DNA of 64,000 nucleotides, taken from assembly GCA_012845835.1 (NCBI GenBank), contig JABAKD010000020.1, forward strand, positions 17,617,444 through 17,681,443. Reading direction: 5' to 3'. Each line of letters begins with the position of its first letter. Positions within the stretch are counted from its first letter, which is position 1. The position numbers and the translations under genes were made by a program. Below, in pieces: positions 32,070-44,329 of this stretch. Source of the stretch: Undaria pinnatifida (lineage: Eukaryota > Sar > Phaeophyceae > Laminariales > Alariaceae). The notes under the pieces are model-generated. The model saw only the letters and a list, made by a program, of their open reading frames with translations. It searched no databases and had not been told where the DNA came from.

Positions 32070-32330
32070 TTAAGCTGATGTTTCCACCCATCTACATCCA
32101 GCACAAGCAGTGTCAGTGTCGATGCCTCGTAGAGCGACAAGCTGTGAGGTCACAAACTATTAGACAGGGTGGTGTTATATATCATATGATAGAGCTCACT
32201 AACCCCAATCCTATTTGAAGCAATCTGTATGACTGTCTCGTAGTTTATGACCACAGAGCTCGTTTCTCTATGAGGCATCAGCACGGACACTGGTTGTGCT
32301 GGACGTACATGGGTGGAAATATCAAGTTAA
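32070..32330. mobile_element. Foldback/MITE-like element with 90-bp inverted arms
   Basis: Arm 1 (32070-32159) contains TTTCCACCCATCTACATCCA and GATGCCTCGTAGAG. Arm 2 (32241-32330) carries their complements, about 85% matching. Only ~80 bases separate the arms. A solo arm is at 21027-21121. No target duplication is evident. Confidence 0.65.
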
Positions 32331-32989
32331 TGTGAAGAGAACACACAGCAGTACACACAGCAGCAACACCTGTACAACAGCTGTACGGACAGGGAAATAC
32401 AGCCAGCTTTATTCAGCAGCAGAAGATTTAGATCTACCAAGGTACTACTGCTGACATTTCCCGCTGATATTTCAATAGCTTGCCATGCCTCGCTACACGT
32501 CCCCTGCTGGCGAGTCCGCGTAACTTATTACGTACGTAATATCTTCCTTGCTTCCTTTCTATTTATCTCGTTTGTTGTTCCAGTCCTTGAAATGATACTA
32601 CATGCTCTGCTGCTGTTATCGCGATGTGGTGGAATAGAAATGATACACGTGCTGTCATGTTGTCACGGTCTACGAGCATCCTAGCGTTACGAGCACGAGT
32701 TCGAGTAGCTATTTCGGTTTGTACAGTATTTGGTTTCCTTGGTACGGTGTAGTAGTTAGTTTTAGATGCGAGTCTTGAAACGTATGTGCCAGTATGGGCC
32801 TGATACGCATGTACGCTGACTTCGAATTTTACTTTTTTATTTCTTGGTGGGTGTACGACTTGCTTCAGCTACGATATGCGACGTAGCTTTCATTCATCCC
32901 CCCTCCCCCTCTCCAACGCCCCCTCCTTCCCCACACCCCGCACGATCGCCTAGACCCAGCACCGCGCGTATAGCAAGCCCCTACATATA
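32331..32989. other. Unassigned interval
   Basis: CAG-rich words occur at 32345-32400 and a C-rich run at 32900-32940. No gene was recognised. Confidence 0.45.
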
Positions 32990-33835
32990 TGATTAATACG
33001 CGCGATCGGAGGATCACACACAATATTGCGAAGACCAGTGTAGATTAAATCCTTTATCTCATAGCTGGAGTGTATTTTAATATTATATGTGACCTGAACC
33101 TTTTGAAAACCCTTCCCCCCCCCCCCCCCCCTTTTTTTTTTTTTCCTCGCTTTCTCTTGCTCAAACGCCTCACCTAATATCAAAATCCGCCAGAGTAATA
33201 AACACTTCCACGCCCTGGATATCGCCTCGTTATAGTTTTAGAGCCGTCCATGCCGCTGCTGCATTTCGCACCCACCCCCGCCCCCAACGCCGTCTCCTTC
33301 CCCACCACCCGCACCATCGCCTAGACCTAGCACCACGCGTATAGCAAACCCCTACATCTATGCGACCTAAAGCCCTCCCCCCCCCGCCCCCCGCCTCCCC
33401 CGCCACATCCCCCCCCCCCTCCCCCACAAGAAGGATTTATAGTTTCCACGCACAAATTGACCTCCCCTCCCCCCCCTCCCCCCCTCACGCCCCTCTTTTG
33501 ATCAAAATCAGGCCCCCACGTCCTTAAAAACTCCGCCCTTCCCTCACCGGTTATTCGACTTACAGCATTCACTTGATAAAGTGATGCATTCCCTTCCACA
33601 GGTGTCAGATTTTGTCCCCCTCCGAAACGGGTCTTATAGTTTCCGCTCACAGACTGCCTAGCATCACCCTGTTGACCCTGATAGCTACACTGTAGTTGCA
33701 AGGGGAGTCGCCGACCTATATCCTTAATGAGGACACACAACTCGTAAAACGCGCGATCAGAGTATCACACACAGCTTGCAAAGATGAGTTTCGACAAAAT
33801 ATAAGATCTCACAGCTGGAGTGTATTTTATTTTTT
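32990..33835. repeat. R1 copies and C-tract (inverted R7) block
   Basis: R1 3' words lie at 32995-33080 and a full R1 copy lies at 33430-33835. Between them, GCAAACGCCTCACC-type words, AAACACTTCCACGC and GATCGCCTAGACCCAGCACC are the reverse complement of the R7 macrosatellite at 48.8-49.4 kb, with long C tracts at 33113-33135 and 33375-33480. Confidence 0.65.
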
Positions 33836-33950
33836 ATAGTACACGCGTCTCACTTTTGGTTTGCTTTATTTTTTCCCTGAGGTACAGATTGACTGGAGCC
33901 TCTCCTGTGACCACCGATTTAATTTGTTTGCAATTTATTAATGTAAGAAC

Positions 33951-34104
<154 letters not shown>

Positions 34105-34215
34105 ATAAACAAACCCCTTTCTTTTAGGTCGCCGCGTTTGCCATACCACCGTCATACCAGGTAAACTGCTGTCATTGATTCTTGCTTTTCTTGCGGTACA
34201 GCTTGTTGCACCACA

Positions 34216-34217
<2 letters not shown>

Positions 34218-34289
<72 letters not shown>

Positions 34290-34370
34290 ATAGTAGTAGT
34301 ACTTCGAAGTATTATAGTGGTAGTAGTAACTAGTAGCAGTAGCAGTAGCAGTAGTAGTAGTAGTAGTAGT
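34218..34370 (+). repeat. (TAG)n microsatellite
   Basis: About 150 bases of TAG/GTA units, interrupted near 34300-34320 and followed by CAG-containing variants. It lies 115 bases from the (CAA)n tract. Confidence 0.95.
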
Positions 34371-35058
34371 CGCGTGTACATATATTTTTAAGTTCCGCGC
34401 TGGCAATACCGCCGCAGGCCGCTGATAACGAACCCATGCCATATGTAGCAAATGCTACTCTGTTCTTCTTGCTTCTGGCATTACAGCAGCTTGTTGCATT
34501 ACGGTCGCGTTTACGTCGGCCTCCATGCTTTCGTCATTGGCGCATATCGTTCTGCGACCACGCTGAATGGTGCAAGCAAAGCGTTATGATCAATAACACG
34601 CTCGTCCCAGCCGCCACTGTCCAGGGAAACCAAAAGGGTCGGGATTTAGATCGAAGCTGGGACTACCCCAGGCGATTTTATATACTATGCTACCCCGAAT
34701 AGTGTATATAACTCCAGCATCCTCGTCTTGATAAGAGTGCCCCCGACCACTCTACACACCAGATACTCGGTACATGGTTTGCCTTATATCGCCGTGGTGC
34801 TCAAGAAGGTTTGTTTACGTGGAATCAGAACAAACGAAAGACACTTTTTTCTATTACTAGAAATGTTGTGCACCGTGTCAAATGCGAGCATACATAAAAC
34901 CCTACTGTGTTCGGGCGAAGGAGGAACACAACCGTTTCCATGCTCGCACGCTCGACCCAATCGGAACAGCTGCTTTCAATTGTTCGCCGCGCAGATACAA
35001 GCTGGCTGGGGTCTGTTGGTTCGTCCGTCTGCCGCGTCGTTCCTGAAGGGGTGGTGAG
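34371..35058. other. 5' flank of the four-exon gene
   Basis: No upstream exon could be supported: frames here have no recognisable domain, and one ends just before the ATG at 35059. Promoter elements are not obvious, so the transcription start is unknown. Confidence 0.4.
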
Positions 35059-38000
35059 ATGGCCACAGAGGTACTGCTAGAGACCCTGGCGGGATGCGAA
35101 GATCTCCCGTATGTCGGTACGGCGTGCAAGGCCGTCAACGCAGTGGTTGGCATGGTGCAAAATTCCGAGAGCGTTCGAGCAGCGTGCACGGAAGAGTTCC
35201 CGGAAGAACTGCAAAGATTGCAGGTAATACTATATTTACATGGGATTTCGATCATTGACACAAAAGATCTGGACCATAATGTTATTGGTACAATGTGACG
35301 ACTGACCGATGACGGTCTTCAGAGGCTAACACAGAGTCGTGACGAGACCAGCTCGAGCCTGACTGATGATGGTTTAGACGATGGTGGGTCACTTGAAATG
35401 GGCTCTTGTTGGGCCAACAAAAACTTATAAAAACTGTCCAAACTTCAGATGCAGGTGTGAAGAGTGAACCTGATGTGCAAGCATTCCTGTTCTGTTTTCC
35501 TTCTTACGGCAACTAGTTACCTCGTACGGCAATATCCACTACATACGACACCCAGGTCAGTCTTACGCACGTGACCTAGTCAACACTTCGATCTTACGCA
35601 CGTGACCTCAGTCAACACGTTACTTGGTGGAATGTCGTGCACAATATGGGTCCTCTTCGATACCCAAAGCAAACAACGTAACCCATGGTTGGAATGTCGT
35701 GCAAAATATGGGTCCTCTTTGATACCCAAAGCAAACAACGTCTAACCCCCTAACCCATGGTTGGACAGCTTACCCACTCTGCACTCACTTATTTGACAAT
35801 GCAATGAACGTTTACCTTTGACGGGTGGGTCTCTTGTGGATCCTACTTTTCAACACTCCTCCTTACATGAAATTATCGTACCAAATGTGCTCAGCCTTAA
35901 TTCCCACTCCACTTGCCTGGTCTAAAGCATTATTTTCAGAAAAAGTATCTTGTCAGAGCGTATCATCCTTTTCCGCTCAGCTTTACTCTAGTTTCCTGGT
36001 CTGAAGCGTTAGTTGCAGAAAAATATCGTTTCAGAGTGTTGTTCTTTCTGCCCAGCTTTCGTATGCTATACTCAGGCCTTCCGAAGACCCTTTCACCGCG
36101 GTCCCTCCGTTGGCCGATAGGTTTTCTCCAATGATGTTGTAAATGTCTGACGTTACGCGGCACGGTGGACGTTATAATTCCAATAGTGTCTTCAGCGAGG
36201 TGAGCAATCGCCTCCGTCACTTCCGACGAAGCCTGCCTTATTTCTGCTCTAATATTATCCATCGCTTCTGACTGTTGTTCGTGTGTTTAAGTTCCGCAAC
36301 ACATGTTTCGTTCTCTCTCTAGTCTAGCCTTCGTACGACTAAGGTTGTGCCTGCATTCGTCTTCCTGCTCGTTGAGCTTCTTTACATATATTCTCTTCCA
36401 CGCCCCCCGTTCGCAGTCAACTCCTGTAGCCTGCACGTTGCTATCGATTTTTTTCGACCTGAGATGATCTGATCTAAACTACAGTAGGCTAGCAACTTTG
36501 GTCCATGCGTTGGTGACAAACCAAAAAAGCGCTGTGGCTCCACCAAGTCCTCATATCCCGCACTTTCTACCACGTTCCACACAAACGATCCAAAGGATTT
36601 ATCGGAGTAGTCTTCGACGTCTTGCTTGCTAGCCCAGTTGGTGATCGCCGCTGCCTTCTCAGTGTATTGCTCGTGTACATGCCCTGATCTCGAGAGTCGA
36701 TCGATGTACAAGTTTCTCATCATTGACTGAATGTCGTCGATGCCAAAGTTTGGGCTGTGAAAGCTCGTCACCTTTACGAACTCGTAGTCCTCAGTCAGGC
36801 CTTGCACTAAGATGTCTTCAAACCTCTCGTCCAAGATATTATCTTCCATTTCATGCAGTCACCCTCGAACCTCCAGTAGCTTGAAGGTGCAGTCATCGAG
36901 ATCTTGCCCTTGCTCCATCCGGAAGTTCACTAGCTTCTTGTAGCAGGCCTGCCGTGCTTCCTTGCTGTTGTTGTACTTAGTACAAAGCGTTCCACGCCTT
37001 CTGTCCGTGTCCCAGACCTTCCGCCGAAGTCCTGTTTTCATGTTGTTGACTGTAGCTGCGGGGCCGCTAGTGGCGAGGTAGAGGTATGGAGACGAGGGTC
37101 TCGCACGCTCGCTTCCAGCGTTGAACTTCCACTAGATTTGTTGGGGCGTCCGGGGAATCACTGTCAGTGATAATCGGTACCGGTTCAATCTTAACATCAA
37201 GCACGTCTTTGTTTGACATGGACAAAACTACGCAGGTCTTCGAGCTCCATTTGCGATAGTTCTTCGGTTTGGTCCCATCGAATCTGGGAATATTCCTCAT
37301 GGTTGATGTCACGACGTTTCCGGCCTCCTCCATGATTACTCTGAATACGTTGCTTGTGCTGACCTGTGCCGTCAGGTTTCTCTCGTTTAGCTCGATCCTA
37401 TCCGTGAAGCGCCTGAAGCGTGCCGACTTGTTCGCCGGGCTTCCTTTTTGTTTCGTTCAGTTCGATCTTACCCGCGGCTCGCCCGAAGCGTGCAGGGCTG
37501 TCCACCGGGCTTCCTTTGCTCGTTTAGCTCGCGCTTGTACGCAGACCATCTGAAGCGTGCTAGTCTCCCCGCCGGTCTTCCTTGTCTCGTTCAGCTCGAT
37601 CTTGTACGCAGATCGCCTGAAGAGTGCCGGTGTGTTCGCTGGGCTTCCTTTTCGCGTTCGGCTCGATCTTGTACGCAGATCGCCTGAAGAGTGCCAGTCT
37701 GTCCCGCCGGACTTCCTTTCTCGTTCAGCTCGATCTTGTACGTAAATGCTGTGAAGCGTGCCGGTCTGTCCACTGGGCTCAATTTTCTTCGTGCGCGTTG
37801 TTCCAGTGACGTTCGACTCGATTCACGTTTGACTCCAAGTTTATTTCGTTGTGTTCCAGGAAAATCACCAGTCTTGTGCTCCACCGCAGGGGATGTTCAT
37901 ACGCTGTGTGCTGCACGCTAACGGGGCTCAAAACCTGTTATGATGTGGTGGCTGACCGGTGACAGTCTTCAGAGGCCAACACAGAGTCGTGGCGAGACGA

Positions 38001-41000
38001 GCTCGAGCCTGACTGATGATGGTTTAGACGACGGTGGGACTTGAAAAGGCTCTTCGTGGGCCAACAAAAACTTTTGTCACGAAAACTGTCCAAATTTCAG
38101 ATGCAGGTGTGAAGAGTGAACCTGATGTGCAAGTACTCCTGTTCAGCTTTTGTTCCTTCTTACGGCAACTAATTACCGCGTACGGTAATATCCACTACAT
38201 ACGACACCCAGGTCAATCTTACGCACGTGACCTCAGTGAACATGTTCCTTTGTGGAATGTCGTGCAAAACATGTGTCTTATTCCATACTCGAAGCAAACA
38301 ACGGCTAACCCATCGTCCGACAGCTTACCCAGAAATCTGCATTACACTTATTTGACTGTGTAATGAGCATCTACCTTTGACGGGTGGATCTCTCGAGGAT
38401 TCTACTCTTTATCAATGATATATAATGAAGCTCCAATGCAGTTATATGATCTTCAAGTTCCACCCCCCCCCCCGCCGCCCCCGCCATTGCCTATACCTAG
38501 CACCACGCGTGCAGTAAGCTCATATTCATTTATGCGGCGTAAAAAAAGTTAGAAAGCCCCCCCCCCCCCCCCCTTCACCCGCCCCTCCCCACGAATGGAT
38601 TGGCCAATGGAAAATGGCAACATGTGCTACAAAAGAACGCAGTCGAACGACAATGTCTCAGCAAATTGACCTTCCAGCATAGTCTAATGTTAATGTTCCA
38701 CCTTTAATACTAAAATCACGCTGCACATGTACCCACGCACCACGCATCTAGACCCCGTCGACACGACGACCAACCAATCGCGATATTTTGTACGCAGGTG
38801 ATAGTTCATTGTTTCATTTTTTCAATTCGTGCTGAACCCCACATAAGAGAAGGAGATACGTTGTTTTCGCCAGCACATCTGCCGTACACCTAGCCAATGT
38901 CCCATGAATTCCATGACCCAATCAATGTCCCACGCACTCCACGAGCGCTCCCGCCCCGCAGTTTTAGCCTTTCCACCCAAAAACAAAAAGAGACGTCTGC
39001 AAACAATTCATAATTCGTAATTCGGCATCCGCGCCTGTTCATTGTTGTTTTGCTGCGGCAAGCCGAATGCGGAATTTTCGAAATTTCCTTTGTTCACGAG
39101 TAGGAGCGCACTGGGGACTGAGATGTGGACCGTTTCTGTTTGCTAGAAATGTCGCAACCTACATGAAAATATCATTAACAATTTCCGGACTCCGAAAAAC
39201 ACGCTGCTTTTGAAACGACTCCCAGGCCTGTCGGCCATTCTCATCGAAACGCTTTTTGTCCTAAATTTCCCGGTTTTCCTGTTTTACTTGCATGTTTTCC
39301 GTGTTTTTTTGCACTCATTTTTCCTCAACTAGGAATGCGAAGCGTCCCTGGGTTTTTCTCTCTGCTAATTTTCATGACCTACGATTTTTTCCCGGTGGTG
39401 TTTCCTGTTTTTGTCAAGAAAAAAGAGAGGAAAATCAAGCTAAAATATCTTCGATAGGAATTGCCCTTTATGAGAACGGCAGCATCTACTACCAGAAGCG
39501 TTATATGTAGGTAGAGGAAACGTCATTATCGTGTGCATGATGAGGTGACCAGCTGCGTCGTGTATAAAGCCTATTTGCGATGCTTGCTATTTTTGCACTG
39601 ATAAGCTGATATACAAACCAATCGCATAAGAACGTTGCACGTGGAGCCAGTGGCGAAGCAGAGACTGACAGCTTGTAAGCGCACGCATTATTCGAGCTGA
39701 TTATCGCGTTTAAGTCTGACTTGATGCGTGCCGACCTCTCAATCCAAAATGAACAACCCTTACCCCTGCCTCAGATAATTCTGAGCCTGTTGCCCGAGAG
39801 GATCGGCGTCGTGGATGGTAGTGAAAAAACGCTATGCGACGGTACCTTGGCCCGGCTGACCCGCCATGTCGAGGCTATGGAGGAGACCGTGGATACCTTT
39901 AACAGAGAGAAGACAAATTGCTGCTGGAGTTTGTTAACAGCAAAGTCTAACAAGTCGCGGATCGACAGTCTGAATACATCGCTCGCAAAGATCAAGCAGG
40001 TGAAGCCCGGCGATCGATGGCAACGGTTGTACCCGCAGGTTTGATGTTTCGGCACGCGGTACAGTCAGATGTGTTCCTACCCGCACACACTTGTTACTGA
40101 CCCTGGGTCGTGCTCTCGATTTCACTTGTTTTGATCGGAGCTATCTATAACCTACTGTAGTACCGATTTTTACCGCCACCACTTGCCGGGTGGGTTTATC
40201 GGAACACTGCGGTGACTTTTTGGTCTCCCTACAGTATTCCCAAACTCACACGCCCCCATATTCAACGGAAACTCGCTGTGTTTTTCGGCAGCAGAGTAGC
40301 AGAGAACACACATTTGACATAAAAATATTCGCGGTCATCACCGGTATGTACTGGGAAAAGCTGGTTCAGGGTTACAACCGGTAGGTACCGACCTCCGCAC
40401 CACTTGCATCCTGATTTAATATTGCAATGGTGCGCTGATCTTGGGCATGGCGAGGAGTGTCTGAGCTCACCTGCGACTTGCTGAAAAAAATCCTGCTTTT
40501 CTGCGTCATCTTAAGTGTGTGTTGCGCATCCGAACGTGCCAAACGAACAGGATCTGAGTCTTCTTCTCGGCATCTTCAATGGTGACAACCGAGACGCTGG
40601 CCGACGCCGTGGCGATGCCTACTCATTCAGTCAATTGCTGGCGCAAGCTAGGGAAGTAGATCGCGAAGCCGAGAAGTCGCGCCGCAAGGTGGAGCATATG
40701 AACAGACTGGAGGGACTATACGAGCAGAACGCGAGACCTTGTATGGATATGCTGCGATACCTCAAGAACCGCATGGGCAGCCGATACCCTGTGGCGGCGA
40801 TCATACCACCCGTTCTTGTGACAGACGAAGAGCGCAACGCCATGTTTGCCAGTATGAGGGTGAGCACTTTACGAAATAACTACTTACAAATATCGATTTC
40901 CTGAGGGGCCCTAATAGGCCTCCATTTTTTTCGCTTCCCACACTAATTTTGATACTTTTTTCTTTCCGGACGGCGGGGCGGGCTCGGATGCCTGAAATAG

Positions 41001-42311
41001 CGCTTCTCAGCGCTTCTCACCGTTTCCTTTTCTTATGAGTATAGACTATTATCAATGCCTTTTTTAATTAGTATCGTTTTTTTTTTTACGAACGACGGTT
41101 TGTTCATCGCGCACTGTCAAACGCCCAGGTCGCCAGCACCAGGTGGTGACGTGGAACACCACGCGTGATCTATCGCCATCTATAGTCATGGTACTTACGC
41201 GGATGTTTTGGCGGCTTTCCCACCCTGTAGCTGCTGATTGCTGCACGAATTTCGTAGTCATTGCGGTCTACACTGCGTACGCATCCATTGACGCTTTATT
41301 CCACCATCACGATTAAAGCTGTGCCGACCACTGCTAACTCGAAGGCGGCACCTACCTGGTGACGGAAATATTGCTTTTACCAATACACGTTTTTGATTAC
41401 TAATGGTTACTGGCTCCTCTCAAAGAGGTGCGAGTTCGTTCACCCCAAATACCCCGTACAGTACTGTATTTTGTGCAGACGCTTATCGACTCACATGTTT
41501 CCAGTCACGCGGCGGAAGGGGGCGCTTTGATGTTTTTGAACCGCATTGATCAGCAAAAGGCCGAGCATCGTTTACAAGTTTTGTGTTGAGTTTATTAGTG
41601 TGTGCTTTCCGTGTCGTACTTGACTCTAAGCCTTGCTCTTCTTTCGCTGCAATCCTCGACAAGTGGGAGAAATCGGCTAGTGGTCTTATTGAGTTTTTCA
41701 TGTTTTGGTGTTTTCGAGTTGTTGAAGTTTTCCTTGCGCTGGAGCGTGCTTTTTTTCTGCGCCATCGAGAAAACGTAAGTAGCTAAAACGGTGTCGCACT
41801 CTTCACCTCTTGCGCCTGCCGCTGTAATGTCGATCTTTCACGACGGTATATCTCATCGTGCGCTACATGTCTGTCAAGTATATCAGAAACTAAACCAATG
41901 CCTCTACGTATGCGCTGCGATGTGTACTGTACGTACATACAGACTCTGTGTACGTTCTGGAGGGACATCCAGGCGCTCTACAAAGATAAGACGAACATAT
42001 TTGAAGGGAGCAAAAGCTGGGCGGGCCGCGGCAAGGAGTATCGTATGCTTTGTGAGCCGATCGATATTTTGAACTGGTACTACGGCGATAAAAACCTGCA
42101 GGATGGACACTACATTGATGGTATCTCGGAGAACGATGAGCTCGTTGACAACCATAAGCGTCCGGGGCGGTATAAGTTGCTACAGGAGATGGAAATCGAA
42201 GTGTTAGAAAGAACACCAGAATCGTCCCTGGGAACTGCAAGAGAGTTGAAGGAGCTTTTGAACGACCAGTCATGGAAAACGCTCGCAAATGCTGACGGGC
42301 CCTATGCGTAG
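35059..42311 (+). CDS. Four-helix-bundle (MLKL/HeLo-like) plus EP-domain-like protein, 4 exons
   Basis: Model: exons 35059-35223, 39775-40038, 40551-40859 and 41943-42311, giving 368 residues and a TAG stop. Every intron is GT-AG and phase 0. Residues 1-130 (LAGCEDLPYVGTACKAVNAV, then ELQRLQ joined to IILSLLPERIG, then LARLTRHVEAMEETVDTF) look like the N-terminal four-helix bundle of MLKL/HeLo-type cell-death proteins. Residues 144-246 are helical and charged. Residues 247-325 contain FWRDI, EYRMLCEPIDILNWYY and KRPGRYKLL, in the order and spacing of the EP domain of plant EDS1, PAD4 and SAG101. No lipase-like or kinase domain is seen. The joined function (immune or death signalling) is inference. 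The model rests on splice sites and frame, and the first exon could be a separate gene. Confidence 0.55.
35280..38414 (-). mobile_element. Old, broken Ty1/copia-like LTR retrotransposon in intron 1
   Basis: Two direct repeats start TGTTAT and end in CA: 35280-35855 (576 bp, with an internal duplication) and 37936-38414 (479 bp). By eye they differ by 15-20%, so the insertion is old. The coding strand is minus: 5' LTR on the right, then a leader with about six 67-bp tandem units (37390-37790), a gag-like region, and a purine-rich AAGGAGGAG next to the left LTR. No protease, integrase or RT domain remains. It is a fossil with a large internal loss and a few breaks in gag. A clear target duplication was not found. 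Confidence 0.75.
36380..37333 (-). pseudogene. Copia-type gag remnant (UBN2-like)
   Basis: On the minus strand the region shows RFDGTKPKNYRKWSSK near its start, then CYKKLVNFRMEQGQDLDD and ILVQGLTEDYEFVKVTSF. This matches the gag polyprotein of Ty1/copia elements (start-site W, a central helix, L-x-x-L-P/T-x-x-Y). It belongs to the LTR element and is broken in about two or three places. Nucleocapsid-type CCHC knuckles were not seen. Confidence 0.7.
38415..39774. other. Rest of intron 1
   Basis: It holds C tracts with R7-like words at 38460-38580 (CCTATACCTAGCACCACGCG) and otherwise unique sequence. The acceptor at 39774 is preceded by CTTACCCCTGCCTCAG. Confidence 0.5.
40875..41030 (+). repeat. 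R5 dispersed repeat in intron 3
   Basis: It carries AATATCGATTTCCTGAGGGG and CGGGCTCGGATGCCTGAAAT and starts only ~15 bases after the exon 3 donor. Confidence 0.65.
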
Positions 42312-43449
42312 TGATCCGACCGACGGGCTCTAGATTTGTTTGTGGAAGGGTATCACACATTATTCGTTTTGTTGGGCAAACTTTTCGCTGGTGCTCCGCC
42401 AAAACTCTTCCTCGTTTGATGGCGTGCGATACGAAATCACGGTTGGTAGCTCTAATAGCGTTTCGAATTATTTAAATGCCAACGGTTCAGCAGAATAGAA
42501 TAACCCTTGTCCGCCCGGACTTGGCGTAGGCATCGCTCTGTAATGACAGTAGTAGCATTTGCAAGTCTCCCATCACTACATAGGGGATTCAGACCAGCAC
42601 ATAACTATCCTCTAGACAAAGGTGTGGCAGTCGTCGAAAGACCGAACGGACCACCCGATGGGAGTGGCAGTATCGGTAGGCCTTGCTATCCGGTAGAGCC
42701 GATCTTAAGCGTAGTTTGTTTCCTCTCTGATTGGCCGAGGACAACTTTGCGGTCCACAAATCGGAATATAAAAAAATCGCAAAGCGGCGCAGCCGCGTTT
42801 CTCCCCCGTTTCTGGTCAGTTTTGGGTCTGGATTGGGATCAGGGTTATGGTTATGGTAAGGGGTTGGGTTGGGTTGGGTCTACGGCGGTGCCTTGGTCCC
42901 GCCAGGAAGCGCTTCCTAGCTCGCATAGTTCGTTGTATTCGGCGTGCATGACAGGTCATGCTTGGAGGCATCCCACGGTAAAGGTTGCACTTTTTGATCC
43001 CAAAGTGTTTGTCCGGTTGAGCTCCTCAAATGAGTAGCTACTGGTCAGTCTGAACTTTTACGGGTACAATGGTTGTTTTAGGACCAGCGCACAAAAAGGT
43101 TGGTCGGGTTGCGCGATTGAACGCCTTCCAAGTCATGCTTCGCGTGAGATGTTAAGCGAGCTCCTCGTGGTAGGAGCTCAGATACTTCTTGAAGTCATCT
43201 TCACCCCTGCCGTGGGATGACTGTGAGGTCCTGCTTTTTCCGAACCGCCGCAATAGCATGCATACCTGGTATATAGTACCAGGTGTCCAATGTATGGTTT
43301 TATACACGCTAACGTTTGTTTTGTATGCGTTTCTGCCTGAATTCACCCAGCCAAAAGATCTTGTTGGCAAGAGGGTGATTGTGAATAGCATATTTTATGT
43401 TTTTTTATCCCTCTCATAGTGCCGGAGCCACACGCTGGTCAATTGCGAA
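42312..43449. other. Intergenic interval
   Basis: A GGGTT-rich stretch lies at 42830-42890 and a frame of 176 codons at 42507-43037 has no recognisable domain. No gene was called. Confidence 0.45.
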
Positions 43450-43615
43450 ATGACAGTATACTGGTAGCTAAAACGTAGAGAATTGGGGAAGGGAAAGTGG
43501 AAACTGGTTGGCAGAGGGTCATAGGAGAGATACTAATAATTTATTGAAGGACATCCGATTTATATCGGGACCGCATCTACGCTATATTGTCGGAGGGTTA
43601 AAATAATATAATATT
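43450..43615 (+). mobile_element. Diverged RLE-LINE 3' end
   Basis: GAGAATTGGGGAAGGGAAAG, TGAAGGACATCCGATTTATA and CTATATTGTCGGAGGGTTAA match the LINE 3' UTR at 1660-1836. The A-rich tail is short and eroded. Confidence 0.7.
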
Positions 43616-43899
43616 AGTGGGAATGTGAGGAAAGAGACTTCTGTATGAAGACCGCGAGGGTGTACATGCTAGCAAGCATGTGAGGGAGTGTCCACGTAAT
43701 GGGCTACGAATTGTTGGACGAATTGATGAACAAGTATGTCGATGTTGACCATCAGGCAGACGCATACGGACGTTTTCTGGGCAGTTATCTGCAGGATTTG
43801 GATTGTGTATTTCTTTCTTGCAAGCAAGTATTGCAGATATTGATGGCAGTAGCGAGCTTGTTTTAGGTGCCTGGCGGCGCTTTAACACCTTTTTTCGTG

Positions 43900-44105
43900 A
43901 GGCGAAGAGATTGTTTGGCGGTCGATTGTTTGCGTGGAGATGTCGTGGAATGCTATTCGACATGTTGAGTAGCTGCGGACTACCTGGTATACGTCACAGT
44001 TGACTTACGTATGCCGTAGAATGCGTCACATCACGCGTCTGATCAGGCGGTACGCACACCGGGGACACTGCCGGGAGGGGATGATCGAGGTGGTCGTTTC
44101 TACCC
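43900..44105 (+). repeat. Repeat partner of 47140-47310
   Basis: The words GTCGTGGAATGCTATTC, GAGTAGCTGCGG, CGTCACATCACGCGTCTGAT and GGGGATGATCGAGGTGGTCG correspond in order to words at 47140-47310. Divergence is high, perhaps 30%. Confidence 0.45.
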
Positions 44106-44329
44106 TTGCTGTCTTCTTGTGTTTGAGCTACGAGCCAATGAAGGTATAGTGAGATACCATGCACCTAAGAAGGGTGACTACCCAGGCCCGAATACCCTGC
44201 GTCTCCTCAGAGACTTCTTCACAGCTGACGTCGGCTCCAGGTGCCCTACGCCCATGGTGGAAAGATTGATACTTCCGGCGTTGTGTTTGCGCGCGATGCA
44301 CGAGTTTGTTCTTCTTGTTGGCCCCACAC

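Noticed and set aside
42830-42890. Telomere-like GGGTT repeats
   Set aside because: Only a few irregular units are present and they do not form a regular array.
42507-43037. 176-codon + strand frame after the EP-like gene
   Set aside because: No recognisable family, no junction to the upstream exons, and a GGGTT-rich stretch causes part of the openness.
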